Shown: positions 8,752 to 16,434 of the stretch, in pieces
Numbering within the stretch: position 1 is the first letter of the stretch
Layout of the letters: the number at the start of each line of letters is the position of its first letter
Assembly: GCA_026692885.1 (NCBI GenBank)
Contig: JAPLNJ010001229.1
Coordinates: 1 to 35,706 of the forward strand
Length of the DNA stretch: 35,706 nt
From: Planctomycetota bacterium
GTDB taxonomy: Bacteria; Planctomycetota; Planctomycetia; Pirellulales; Pirellulaceae
Direction of reading: 5' to 3'
Position numbers and translations under genes: made by a program
Notes under the pieces: generated by a model
The model's input: only the letters and a program-made list of their open reading frames with translations
What the model was told of the DNA's origin: nothing
Database searches by the model: none

Positions 8752-9084
8752 TCACTTCCGGCGTCGCCGTCTCCGGCGTTCTCGATCGCTACGGCGGTGA
8801 GGCGCTGCCGACGGAGGCCTGTCCGACGACGGCGGGGCGATCAGCTCAAGACGCTCGCCGTACTCCCTGATCACCTGGGCCCGTAGCTCTTCGAGTCGCT
8901 CCGGCGGACAGCCGAACGCAGTGGCCGAATACGCCCAATCGCGTTGGCGAATCATGTCCCGCTCCAACTTGCCCGCGCATGCTTCGCACAGGCTCAGGTC
9001 GTTGACGGGCCCGTAAGCATCGCAGGCCTGGCACTGGCCATCCCAGAGACCGAAATCGCCATCGTCTTCGTCCGCGGAATTCAT
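8752..9084 (-). CDS. Small zinc-ribbon protein of unknown function
   Basis: The 110-residue protein has two CxxC pairs, C18-C21 (CQAC) and C33-C36 (CEAC), separated by an acidic and hydrophobic loop (YGPVNDLSL), which form a probable zinc ribbon. The helix that follows contains KLERDMIRQRDWAYSATAFG, a string I recall as conserved in small hypothetical proteins of planctomycetes and other soil and water bacteria. The C-terminus ends in a run of eight or more arginines and lysines, perhaps for nucleic-acid contact. A good Shine-Dalgarno AGGA stands six bases before the ATG at 9084. The gene stands alone on the minus strand. Confidence 0.8.
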   Translation of the reverse strand: MNSADEDDGDFGLWDGQCQACDAYGPVNDLSLCEACAGKLERDMIRQRDWAYSATAFGCPPERLEELRAQVIREYGERLELIAPPSSDRPPSAAPHRRSDRERRRRRRRK

Positions 9085-9542
9085 GTGTGGTCCTTTCGGA
9101 AGTGAAATCCTCCACGGGCGGCTCCGACAGTCGGTGCTAAAGATCGGATACGGTATTGTGCCACAATCCCGGTGGGTTTCCCAGCCCTGTGATTCCCCGG
9201 CGAATCGATTGCCCGTCCTGTGGGGAGAAGCGGTGGCATGCTACCACGGTCGATACGCGGCGTTCGAAACGTTCGTGCCCGTGACCAGACGACGCGTGGC
9301 AGTTACCAGCGGCGAAAAGCTCGGCAACAAAGTCGTGCATACGCGGCCCGCGGCCATCGCCATTCGCCGATTCCGTCTTTCCTGCGTCGTAATAAGCCTG
9401 TAGACTCGACGGGGAGAAGATTCATCCGCGGTTCCTTAAGACCGCCATGGCTGCGTTTGGAAAGTGACCGAAGTCAAACATGAAAGAGACCACCAGGGGA
9501 TCGTTCTTGTTCTCAGCATTCAGGAATCGATAGGAAACCATC
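9085..9542. other. Gene-free stretch between divergent genes
   Basis: This gap separates the zinc-ribbon gene (minus) from the esterase gene (plus) and should hold both promoters. No clear -35/-10 pair, hairpin or conserved small frame was found. Short frames here lack start signals. Confidence 0.4.
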
Positions 9543-10337
9543 ATGAACCGCATCACCGTTATCGTCCCAGTTTTGTTGGTCGTACTTGGCCTGTGCATTG
9601 GCCAGGCCGCTGATATTCGCCGCATCTCGCTCGAAGGCAAGGAGGGCGTGCCTTCGCCCGTGGCTGAAACGGGCAAGGACGGCATTGACCGTATTCACAA
9701 GGTGGAGACGCCCGCGTTGGAACTTTTCCCGACGGCGCAGAAGCCAGCACTGGGCACCGTCATGGTTTGCCCTGGCGGTGGCTACGGTATCCTCGCGATC
9801 AACCATGAGGGCTACTTTGTGGCCAAGAAGCTGAACGAATTCGGCTACGACGTGGCGGTCCTGTTGTATCATGTCAGCGCTGGCAGGGAGACTCGCGAGT
9901 TGGCCATCGCCGATGCGAAAGCAGCGCTCACGCTGCTGCAAGCGCGCGGTGGCGAATTTGGACTTAGCACGAGGAAGATTGGCGTGATGGGCTTCTCGGC
10001 GGGCGGGCATCTCGCGGCGCGGCTGACGCACGCGACGGCAGCGGGCACGCCGCCGGATTTCGCGGTGCTGATGTATCCAGCCTACTTGGAAAAGGACGGC
10101 AAGGTGATCGAGGAGGTGGCGCCGGTGAAGACCCCCGCCTTCGTTTATGTCGCGGGAGACGATAAGTACGCGCCGAGTTCCATCGCGTATGCCGGAGCCT
10201 GCAAGGAGGCCAAGGTCCCGTGCGATTTTACCAAGACGGAACACGGCGGCCACGGGTTCGGCCTCAAGGCGGTGCTGCCACCGGACGTGAAGGACTGGCC
10301 CGACAAGCTGCATGCCTTCCTCGACGGCTTGAAATGA
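9543..10337 (+). CDS. Secreted alpha/beta-hydrolase, carbohydrate esterase type
   Basis: The 264-residue protein begins with a signal peptide (about 1-22, ending CIGQAA). The alpha/beta-hydrolase core shows the oxyanion loop CPGGGYG (76-82), the nucleophile elbow GFSAGG (150-155; Ser152), an acidic residue in AGDDKYAP (Asp206 or Asp207) and the catalytic histidine in GGHGFG (His237). This pattern resembles the BD-FAE/acetyl-xylan-esterase-like group, which removes acetyl or feruloyl groups from plant or algal polysaccharides. The export signal and the nearby sulfatase fit a role in polysaccharide breakdown, but the substrate is not shown by sequence. The ATG at 9543 is preceded by a weak GGAAA. 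Confidence 0.9.
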   Translation: MNRITVIVPVLLVVLGLCIGQAADIRRISLEGKEGVPSPVAETGKDGIDRIHKVETPALELFPTAQKPALGTVMVCPGGGYGILAINHEGYFVAKKLNEFGYDVAVLLYHVSAGRETRELAIADAKAALTLLQARGGEFGLSTRKIGVMGFSAGGHLAARLTHATAAGTPPDFAVLMYPAYLEKDGKVIEEVAPVKTPAFVYVAGDDKYAPSSIAYAGACKEAKVPCDFTKTEHGGHGFGLKAVLPPDVKDWPDKLHAFLDGLK

Positions 10338-10540
10338 ACCTCATGTGGCGGTCGCTCCAACTTCATTCCGTGACAGGGGTCTTAGCCACGGTCGGGCCTA
10401 CCGATGCTGCGGGATCTGCCGCCAGAAACGGCGGCGTACCTGCGCCCACCTAGACGAGTGCCTAGACAAGATGTCCCGCGCGCAGCATTATTGCCCATAA
10501 ATAGTGCGAACCCAATCCTGGGGGGAACTGCCGTAAGTGC

Positions 10541-10569
10541 TTGACAGTCCGAATTTTTCACACTAGGTT
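10541..10569 (+). promoter_or_regulatory. Possible sigma-70-type promoter for the small membrane protein
   Basis: A perfect -35 hexamer TTGACA (10541-10546) stands 17 bases before TAGGTT (10564-10569), a weak -10 match. Transcription would start near 10576, about 80 bases before the ATG at 10655. The rest of 10338-10654 shows no gene. Confidence 0.35.
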
Positions 10570-10654
10570 GCCCTTCGTTAGCAGTGAGCGTTTACCCGCT
10601 GGACGCGCTCGAGAATGGCGCGGGGCGGCGGGCGAATTGAATCGGGAAGCATTT

Positions 10655-11026
10655 ATGAAAACACGCGAACTTTGGTCACGCATGCTGCTCACTGTCGGCA
10701 GTGTCGCCATGCTGATCGGCGCTCTTGATCCGTTGGAAGGATCGCTCGTTATTCTTCCCGGCAGCGCCGTCGTGACGCTCGGCACATTCCTAAGCCACGG
10801 TAAATGCGGGTTGCTCAGTTACTGGATATGGATTTTCATCCTGATCGCAATCGGGGTGGGTGCGATGTTTGCGTTGAGCGCGGTGGGAGGTATTGGCGGA
10901 GGGAGTGGGCATTCCGCGTGGTGGGGGCTATTGATCGTGCCGTATCCCGTGGGTTGGATTATGGGAATCGTCAGCCTTGTGTCTCGGCTGGTCAGAACCT
11001 TTCGACACGGCCATGCGGCTTCCTAA
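10655..11026 (+). CDS. Conserved small integral membrane protein
   Basis: Taking the ATG at 10655, which has GGGAAG upstream, gives 123 residues starting MKTRELWSRM. Three or four membrane segments can be drawn (about 9-28, 32-46, 56-78 and 88-110), with a glycine-rich loop GGIGGGSGHSAWW between the last two. The sequence pattern (DPLEGSLVILPGS, PYPVGWIMGIVSL) is one I recall from hypothetical proteins in diverse environmental bacteria. No catalytic motif is visible. An upstream start at 10541 would add a non-hydrophobic leader that overlaps the promoter candidate, so it is not favoured. The gene ends just where an attC-like or repeat-like sequence begins (11020-11080), which hints at a mobile cassette. 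Confidence 0.75.
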   Translation: MKTRELWSRMLLTVGSVAMLIGALDPLEGSLVILPGSAVVTLGTFLSHGKCGLLSYWIWIFILIAIGVGAMFALSAVGGIGGGSGHSAWWGLLIVPYPVGWIMGIVSLVSRLVRTFRHGHAAS

Positions 11027-11036
11027 CCAGCCGCTG

Positions 11037-11064
11037 GAGCGAACGGAGCTTCGCCCCGTCGCTC
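11037..11064. repeat. Imperfect hairpin at a gene junction, attC-like in outline
   Basis: GAGCGAACGG (11037-11046) pairs with CCGTCGCTC (11056-11064), leaving one bulged A. It follows TCCTAACCAGCCGCTGGAGC, a string that resembles sequences often seen at the ends of environmental gene cassettes. The flanking bases do not meet the full attC core consensus, so this remains a loose resemblance. Confidence 0.3.
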
Positions 11065-11084
11065 AGTTTTATCGTTCGCATCCA

Positions 11085-11444
11085 ATGGCATACAAAGAAT
11101 CCAAGACCGTGATCGGCTATAGCGGCTTCGACCCGTTCGAGGAATGCTATGGCTACCATGAAAACGCCTGCTTCCTCGGCGACAGCCGTGGGGCCGTCGC
11201 GTCGTTTATGGAAGACAGCGGCCTGGCCCCGGGAGAATTTCGGGTCCGCGCGGTGACGATCGCTGAGATCATGACTGACTACGGCGCATCCGGCGGGGAA
11301 TTCGCGATGGAACTTGCCGCCTTTCGCCGCTTCAGCGCTATCGCCGCCGCCAATGACATCCGCTTTCAGGCCACGCCCTACGAGGGCGATTCGTCTTTGA
11401 TGGTCGTCGCCGTCGTGGGCACCAAACTTCGCAGCGACGAGTAG
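11085..11444 (+). CDS. Small protein of unknown function
   Basis: From the ATG at 11085 the frame encodes 119 residues (MAYKESKTVIGYSGFDPFEE...). It is soluble and acidic, has no signal peptide, and carries one conserved-looking mixed alpha/beta pattern, with an aromatic N-terminal part (YSGFDPFEECYGYHENACF) and a C-terminal strand SLMVVAVVGTKL. I do not recognise the family. No ribosome binding site is obvious. The frame could be extended upstream to 10977, but that part overlaps the previous gene and translates the hairpin region, so it is unlikely to be real. Size and position suggest a cassette-like accessory gene. Confidence 0.55.
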   Translation: MAYKESKTVIGYSGFDPFEECYGYHENACFLGDSRGAVASFMEDSGLAPGEFRVRAVTIAEIMTDYGASGGEFAMELAAFRRFSAIAAANDIRFQATPYEGDSSLMVVAVVGTKLRSDE

Positions 11445-11677
11445 GGAACAACCGAGGCGGCTCGGGAGACGGCGCGTAGCGAACCAACGGATGGACGTGC
11501 GGACTGGAGATGATTTGGTGACCAGCGGGTGGGAATCCCGCCTGGGTAGCCGCTAGCCACGCATGACCCTTTGTGCCGTTCCGGCCGATATGCGCAATTC
11601 CCCGCCAAATCCGCGTCCGGCAGTGCAGTGTGCACCGCAGATTAGGGTGAAAGATTAGGGTTGGGGAATCCTGCTGC

Positions 11678-11767
11678 TCATCGTCCTGCGGTGGCTAGCG
11701 GGACGGTCGACTTGGGCCAGACCAGCACGCGAAAGCCGACGTTATACACCGGCTGGTAGGCGGGGCA
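11678..11767 (-). pseudogene. C-terminal remnant of an FGE-sulfatase-like gene
   Basis: Directly after the UroD-like stop codon and in the same frame, 29 codons read CPAYQPVYNVGFRVLVWPKS... and then stop. YNVGFRVLVW is the typical end of FGE-sulfatase (SUMF1-like) domains, where GFRVV follows the variable loop. Everything upstream of this end has gone, replaced by the UroD-like gene. It looks like the scar of a recombination or deletion. The rest of 11445-11677 contains no gene; it holds a group-II-intron-like string near 11520-11560, reported as a finding. Confidence 0.5.
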
Positions 11768-12799
11768 CTAATCCAACTCCCCGCACATCGCCTGGAGGTT
11801 CTCGATCGGCGTGCCGGGCGACACACCGCCGCCAGCCGAGATCAGCAGCGGGCCGACTTCGGCCAGTCGGTCGAGTTGCCGCCGTGTGGCCTGACGCACT
11901 TGGTCCGGTGTGCCTCGCACCAACAGCTGCAGCGGCGCCAGGTTGCCCATCAGCACGATGTCCGGGCCGAGCAACTGGCGCGCCCGTGCCAAGTCCGTCT
12001 CGTGCGAGAAGTTGAATACGTCCATGCCGATCGTCGCCAGACCGGGGAACACTTTCTCGTTGACCGAGTCGTTGTGGAAGATGTGAATCAGGCCCGGGAA
12101 CTGGTCGAAGATCCGCTTCAGCCGAGGCAAGCCGAACGTGGCGGCGTCGTCCGGGCTCAGCATGCCCACCAGATCATCCAACACCAGCACGCCGACCGGC
12201 TGGTCCATGCGGTCCAACTGCGCCCGCAGCCAAGCCGTGCACAACTCGGTTGTCTTGTCGAACAACTGCTGGCAGAGTTCGGGCTCCAATTGCGTGGCCA
12301 TCAGCATCTCGGTCACGCCCAGCAGGTGTGCGGCGATCGCCAGCGGTCCCCGGCAAGCGGCCATCCGCGGCGCGAGGCCCAGGTCGGCCAGTGGCTGCTT
12401 CATCCGTTCGTATTGCCGTAGGATGATGGGCATCAGGCCGTCCGTCTCCGGATTGGGCGTGGGTACGTCGGCCAACGCTGCCAGGTCGCCCGGATAGCGG
12501 TGCACGCCGGGCGGCTGATGCGGGGACCACTGGATCGGCACACCCCAGCCGCTCGGTTCGGCCGTCATGCCCAACTCGACCCACGAGCCGGGCACGAAGG
12601 CCACGCCCGGCAAGTCCTGCACGGTTTTCTCGTGCGCCCGAATCCAGGTGGCAGGGTCAAAGTAGAAGTCCAGCGTGCCGACGCCCGCATAGCCCGGTAG
12701 CCAGGGCGAATCGATGATCAACGCGGCCATCGTCTGATCGTGACGGCGTTCGCGGATTAGGGACACCAAGCGATCGAGCGTTTGAGGGTAGGATGGCAT
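11768..12799 (-). CDS. UroD/methyltransferase-fold protein of a catabolic operon
   Basis: This 343-residue protein belongs to the uroporphyrinogen decarboxylase superfamily: a TIM barrel with the late motif SPGTPIENLQAM and the LMGNLAP segment. It lacks the MRQAGR motif of true UroD near the N-terminus, so haem synthesis is unlikely. The Zn ligands of cobamide-dependent methyltransferases in the superfamily are also altered: FHNDS stands where HxC is usual, and GGGVSPGTP has no Cys. It may therefore be a non-methyltransferase member of unknown reaction. GAGG precedes the ATG at 12799. It follows the Gfo/Idh/MocA gene by 82 bases, and the pair plus the MFS gene look like a sugar or polyol utilisation unit. 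Confidence 0.8.
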   Translation of the reverse strand: MPSYPQTLDRLVSLIRERRHDQTMAALIIDSPWLPGYAGVGTLDFYFDPATWIRAHEKTVQDLPGVAFVPGSWVELGMTAEPSGWGVPIQWSPHQPPGVHRYPGDLAALADVPTPNPETDGLMPIILRQYERMKQPLADLGLAPRMAACRGPLAIAAHLLGVTEMLMATQLEPELCQQLFDKTTELCTAWLRAQLDRMDQPVGVLVLDDLVGMLSPDDAATFGLPRLKRIFDQFPGLIHIFHNDSVNEKVFPGLATIGMDVFNFSHETDLARARQLLGPDIVLMGNLAPLQLLVRGTPDQVRQATRRQLDRLAEVGPLLISAGGGVSPGTPIENLQAMCGELD

Positions 12800-12881
12800 G
12801 TGGGCCTCGTTAAGTCAGATTCGCCGGGTGGCAGAGCCAGAGCACGGATGTCTTCTGGTTTGGTCTTTTCGATTTCCGCTT

Positions 12882-14066
12882 CTACCGATACGCCTTGACT
12901 GGCACCTCGGCGCCGTGGCGGGCGGCGGAGAGGTACGCTGAGTAAATCGTGGAAATCGCGTTCGCAGCCAGATGGATGTCGCTTTCGATCGGGTCGCCGT
13001 ACGCGGCGCAGCGATAGAACGCCTCAATCTCCTGCGGGTAGCCGGTGAACCAGTCCTCGTCGGGGCTGGTGCAGGCCCAGCCCTGCTTGGTGCCGATCTT
13101 CTCCAGGACGAAGATGTCCTGGAAGTTCTCTTCGCGCGGATTGTAGGTCTGCATCGCCGTGTTCGGGTTGATGTTGCAGATCGTGCGATGGTTGTTGGCG
13201 CAGACCTCCAGCCAGTTGTGAATCCCGCCCAACACGATGTCCGAGGCGAAGACGGTGGCCAGGGTCCCGTCCTCGAAGATGACGTGGATCAGGCTGAAAT
13301 CGTCGATGTCGTAGTAGTCGCGCCGAATGTGGCCTTCATCGCGGAAGTCGGCAATCTTGGTGATGGCGTGGGCGCGGGCGGTCACGGCCTGGGGCAGGAT
13401 CGGTTTCCCGTCGCGGGCTAAGCCTTCGACGCGTTTCAGGTACAGCGCCGCCGTCAGCGGGTGGCAGCCCTTACCGATCAGCACGCCGCCACCGCAGCGG
13501 GCGGCGTGGGCGTAGTCCACCGAGTGCGAGCCGCTGTGGGATTCCTCGCCGTGGATCCACAGGATCTGCCCGCCGGTCTTCTCCAGGATCTCCTTCTCCT
13601 TCCGGATCGACGGCGCGTAGACCCAGTTCTCGGCGTACATCAGCCGGCCTTGGGATTTCCGCTCGGCCTCCCGCATCCGCTCGACACTGGCCAGCGCTGC
13701 CTGCAACGCCACTTCCTTGTCGGCGCGGTCCCAATGAAAATCCGGCGAACCGTCGCCGAAGTAGCCGGTCAGCGGCTTCTCGCAGATGACGTGCTTGTCG
13801 GCGGCCAACGCCGCCACGGACACCGCTTCGTGAGCGTAGGGCGGTGTGTTGACGTGCACCAGATCGACGTTTTCGATCAACTGCTCCAGGGACTCGAAGA
13901 CCCGGATGCCGCGTTTCTCGGCGTAGGCCCGGGCCATGTCGCGGTCCTTGGCGTAGACGCCGGCCACGTCGACGTTCGTACCGTAGACCTTCTTGATCGC
14001 TTCAAAGTGGAAGGCGGCACTGAACCCGGCGCCCACCAGACCACTGCGGACGGTTTTCTTCTGCAT
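12882..14066 (-). CDS. Gfo/Idh/MocA family NAD(P)-dependent oxidoreductase
   Basis: The 394-residue protein has an N-terminal Rossmann fold (GLVGAGFSAAFH at 9-20), the VNTPPYAHEAV segment and the EKPLT motif with its conserved lysine, followed by the C-terminal alpha/beta substrate domain. There is no Tat or Sec leader, so it acts in the cytoplasm, unlike many planctomycete relatives that carry a twin-arginine signal. Members of this family oxidise or epimerise sugars, inositols and related polyols. The putative substrate can be inferred only loosely from the neighbouring MFS transporter and UroD-like gene. AGGGAA lies before the ATG at 14066. Co-transcription with the downstream gene is likely. 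Confidence 0.92.
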   Translation of the reverse strand: MQKKTVRSGLVGAGFSAAFHFEAIKKVYGTNVDVAGVYAKDRDMARAYAEKRGIRVFESLEQLIENVDLVHVNTPPYAHEAVSVAALAADKHVICEKPLTGYFGDGSPDFHWDRADKEVALQAALASVERMREAERKSQGRLMYAENWVYAPSIRKEKEILEKTGGQILWIHGEESHSGSHSVDYAHAARCGGGVLIGKGCHPLTAALYLKRVEGLARDGKPILPQAVTARAHAITKIADFRDEGHIRRDYYDIDDFSLIHVIFEDGTLATVFASDIVLGGIHNWLEVCANNHRTICNINPNTAMQTYNPREENFQDIFVLEKIGTKQGWACTSPDEDWFTGYPQEIEAFYRCAAYGDPIESDIHLAANAISTIYSAYLSAARHGAEVPVKAYR

Positions 14067-14101
14067 GGCGATTCCCTAACGCGGCCTGGAGCCGCAACCA
14101 A

Positions 14102-14178
14102 GTAGGTCAGGCTTTCCAGCCTGACGTCAGGCTGGAAAGCCTGACCTACGTGACGTCAGGCTGGAAAGCCTGACCTAC
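14102..14178. repeat. Three copies of a 24-bp GC-rich repeat, one inverted
   Basis: Units at 14126-14149 and 14155-14178 are identical direct copies beginning GTCAGGCTGGAAAG, and 14102-14125 is their exact reverse complement. The first two units together form a perfect 48-base palindrome. They fill the gap between the MFS stop and the oxidoreductase start, where they would fold into a strong stem in the message. As I recall, such GTCAGGCTGGAAAGCCTGAC elements are dispersed in planctomycete genomes. Confidence 0.9.
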
Positions 14179-14206
14179 TCCGTGCGTGCATCTCCCGGTG
14201 GCGACT

Positions 14207-15607
14207 CTAATCCTCCGGCAACGGCTGGCCTTTGGTTTCGGGTGCCCAAATCAAGGCTACCAGCCCCAGCACGAAAATGAACGACAGCAGCGTCGCGGCC
14301 TTGCGGAAGGGATCGCTCACGCCTTGCTCGACCAGCAGCACATTCACGTAACCCAACAGCAAGGGGAACGGCGCGGCCAGATAACGCACCGTGTTGTAGC
14401 AGAACCCGACCCCCGTCCCACGCAGACGGGTCGGAAACAGTTCGGGAAAGTAGATCGAATAGCCCGCGAAGACCGACAACTGGGCAAAGCCCATCAGGGG
14501 CAACATCCAGTAAGCGTCGGATCCGCTGCGCAGGTTATTGAACACGAAGATCGTGACTCCCAGACAGAGCACAAAGGCACCGCCAAACGCCAGTCGGCGA
14601 CCGACAAACGCGGCGACAAGCGTGAAGGTGACCATCCCCAAGAACGCCCCGACGTCCTGCAAGGCCGTGCCATATCCGCGGACGCTGTCGATCACCGCTT
14701 GCGGTTCTCCCTTGAGGGCGGTCGAAACGAGTTCGGGCGAAAAGAAACCGATGCCCCACAGTCCGGCCATGCCCGCCAATCCCAGGCACACGCCGACCAG
14801 CAGACGCACCCGCCAAACGGGATGCCGGAACAAGTCCGGGATCGAGCCGAACTGGTGGGCCTGGTCGGTCGACTCCTGAGCCTTCTTCTTGGCCGCCTTC
14901 CATTTCTCCGGTTCGCGCAGCACCAGCACGATCGGCACCACCAAGATCGCGGGCAAGATGCCCACGAAGAAAATGACTCGCCAGCCGGAACAACCCCACC
15001 GATAATCGGCCTGTCCCGGCTGAATCCGGATGCTTAAGAGCGAACCTAGGATGTTGCCGCAGGCCGACAACGCCTGCAGCGAACCCAGGGCCAGCGCGCG
15101 GAAGCGGCCCGGTACGCTCTCGGCCACCAGCGTCGTCGCGGCGCCGAACATCCCGCCGACTCCCAGCCCGACCAGGAAGCGGAAGGCGACGAACTCCAGC
15201 GGGGTCCGGGAAATACCTGACAGGCCGGTGAAGCCGGAATAGACCAACAGCGTGGCCACCATCGTCTTCACCCGACCCCAGCGGTCGCTCATCATGCCGA
15301 AGATGATCCCGCCGGTCGCCCAGCCGATCATCATCAGTGCCGTGGCCCATTGGCCCCAGAGTTTTACGCGGGCGTCCCGTGCCTCGTCCCGCTGTTTCTT
15401 CTCCGGCGCGGTTTCGCCGGCCGCCGCCGGCACCACGGGCAGCATCTCCTTGATTGCCGGCTCCCGCGCCAGCGTGAAGATCCGCTGGTCCATACAGTCG
15501 AACAGCCAACCGCTGGAGGCGATCAGGACGACCAGCCAATGGTAAGCGGTAACACCCTGAAAAACGCCGGCGGATGAGTCGTTCTGCTCAAGCTGTGGAG
15601 CATGCAT
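14207..15607 (-). CDS. MFS transporter, sugar/organic-acid type
   Basis: From the ATG at 15607 the product has 466 residues and about 12 membrane helices. The helix 2-3 loop carries the MFS signature in GMMSDRWGRVKTM, and the N-terminal half includes RFLVGLGVGGMFGAATTLVAE, a conserved MFS string. The central loop is charged (EPEKWKAAKKK), and the end is PETKGQPLPED, typical of sugar and aromatic-acid porters. An upstream start at 15877 would add 90 residues of non-hydrophobic, Arg-rich sequence from the repeat region and is rejected. It is the first gene of the probable MFS, Gfo/Idh/MocA, UroD-like operon and should import the substrate of the oxidoreductase. Confidence 0.9.
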   Translation of the reverse strand: MHAPQLEQNDSSAGVFQGVTAYHWLVVLIASSGWLFDCMDQRIFTLAREPAIKEMLPVVPAAAGETAPEKKQRDEARDARVKLWGQWATALMMIGWATGGIIFGMMSDRWGRVKTMVATLLVYSGFTGLSGISRTPLEFVAFRFLVGLGVGGMFGAATTLVAESVPGRFRALALGSLQALSACGNILGSLLSIRIQPGQADYRWGCSGWRVIFFVGILPAILVVPIVLVLREPEKWKAAKKKAQESTDQAHQFGSIPDLFRHPVWRVRLLVGVCLGLAGMAGLWGIGFFSPELVSTALKGEPQAVIDSVRGYGTALQDVGAFLGMVTFTLVAAFVGRRLAFGGAFVLCLGVTIFVFNNLRSGSDAYWMLPLMGFAQLSVFAGYSIYFPELFPTRLRGTGVGFCYNTVRYLAAPFPLLLGYVNVLLVEQGVSDPFRKAATLLSFIFVLGLVALIWAPETKGQPLPED

Positions 15608-15867
15608 GGACGGGGCCTTAAGGTGCGGGTTGTGAAGTGCGTGGGCCACGCAGGTGGGCGTATTCTCCCGGACAGATAGCGGCCCTGTCAACCCACCGCA
15701 CCGCGCCAGTTCCAGTCCCTGCCAGGCCGTTGGCCTGGGCTGGCAGAGGGGCGTCCCTTCGGGACTGCCAGAGCTGCGCGTTCTGCTGATCGCACACACC
15801 TCCTTCAGCACGCGGCGTCTGCGGTGTAGCGGCGAGCCTAAGTGCCCCCCGGGGCGAGCCGGGGGCA

Positions 15868-16175
15868 TTATACACAATTCTTCCGCCCCAAAGGGGCAGC
15901 CACATAGCAGCCCAGGGCAGAGCGGAGCGGCGTTCGCCGCGTAGCGCCGCCCTGGGTTATGGGCGGACTGAGAACACTAGCCCTGAAGGGGCGAAACAAG
16001 CCTTGGTCACGTCTGAAGAACAATGCGAGTGAGAGGAACCGCCTTGTTTCGCCCTTTCAGGGCTACCAGGTTGCTTCGATACCGTACCCAGGGCGGCGCT
16101 GCGCGGCTAACACCGCTACGCTCTGCCCTGGGCTGTCATGTGGCTGCCCCTATCGGGGCGAAGAACTTGTGTATA
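15868..16175. repeat. Large imperfect inverted repeat (arms about 135 bp)
   Basis: The left arm (about 15868-16001) and right arm (about 16041-16175) are imperfect reverse complements with a spacer of about 40 bases. Matching blocks include TTATACACAA against TTGTGTATAA, the small palindromes GCCCCAAAGGGGC and GCCCCTATCGGGGC, GCCCAGGGC blocks and GGGGCGAAACAAG against CTTGTTTCGCC. It resembles a non-autonomous mobile or REP-like composite. No transposase frame lies inside. The right-arm end recurs at 1-33. Confidence 0.65.
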
Positions 16176-16371
16176 ACGACGAGGGGCAAGCCGGGGGCAT
16201 TCGGCGGGGCGCACGCGCTGTGGTGTAGCGCGGAGCGTAACGATCACCCGGGCGAGCCGGGGGCATTCGGCACGGTTTAGAGGGGAGACGCATAGACACT
16301 GTCCGGAAGGACCGCACGCAGGTCCACTGCCGCGCGGCCTGCGCTGCGCCTTCCGCTACGGCCTGGCAGGC

Positions 16372-16431
16372 GGGGGCTGCGCCCTGCTCCGCCTGCCCTG
16401 CCTCCGCTCCCGGCTGCGCTCCGGCGCCCCC
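16372..16431 (-). repeat. GC-rich hairpin just downstream of the FGE-sulfatase stop
   Basis: GGGGGC (16372-16377) and GCCCCC (16426-16431) are reverse complements about 50 bases apart, in an extremely GC-rich stretch directly after the stop codon at 16435. A hairpin in this position is expected beyond a diversity-generating retroelement variable region, but it could also be a terminator or a chance pairing. Confidence 0.3.
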
Positions 16432-16434
16432 TCC

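Larger units (their letters stand above)
15608..16434. other. Gene-free repeat-rich interval
   Basis: About 830 bases without a credible gene separate the FGE-sulfatase stop from the MFS start. They hold the large inverted repeat at 15868-16175, three copies of (C)AGCCGGGGGCATT (near 15857, 16189 and 16254) and a very GC-rich tail (16290-16434). Short frames here are repeat translations. Confidence 0.6.

Noticed and set aside
11520..11575. Cobalamin riboswitch suggested by the GGGAATCCCGC and GCCAC strings
   Set aside because: The order and spacing of the B12-box elements are wrong and no vitamin B12 gene follows. A group II intron fragment is a closer, though still weak, match.
15608..15877. 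Longer N-terminus for the MFS transporter
   Set aside because: The added 90 residues are Arg/Pro-rich, run into the repeat interval and place a soluble leader before the first membrane helix.
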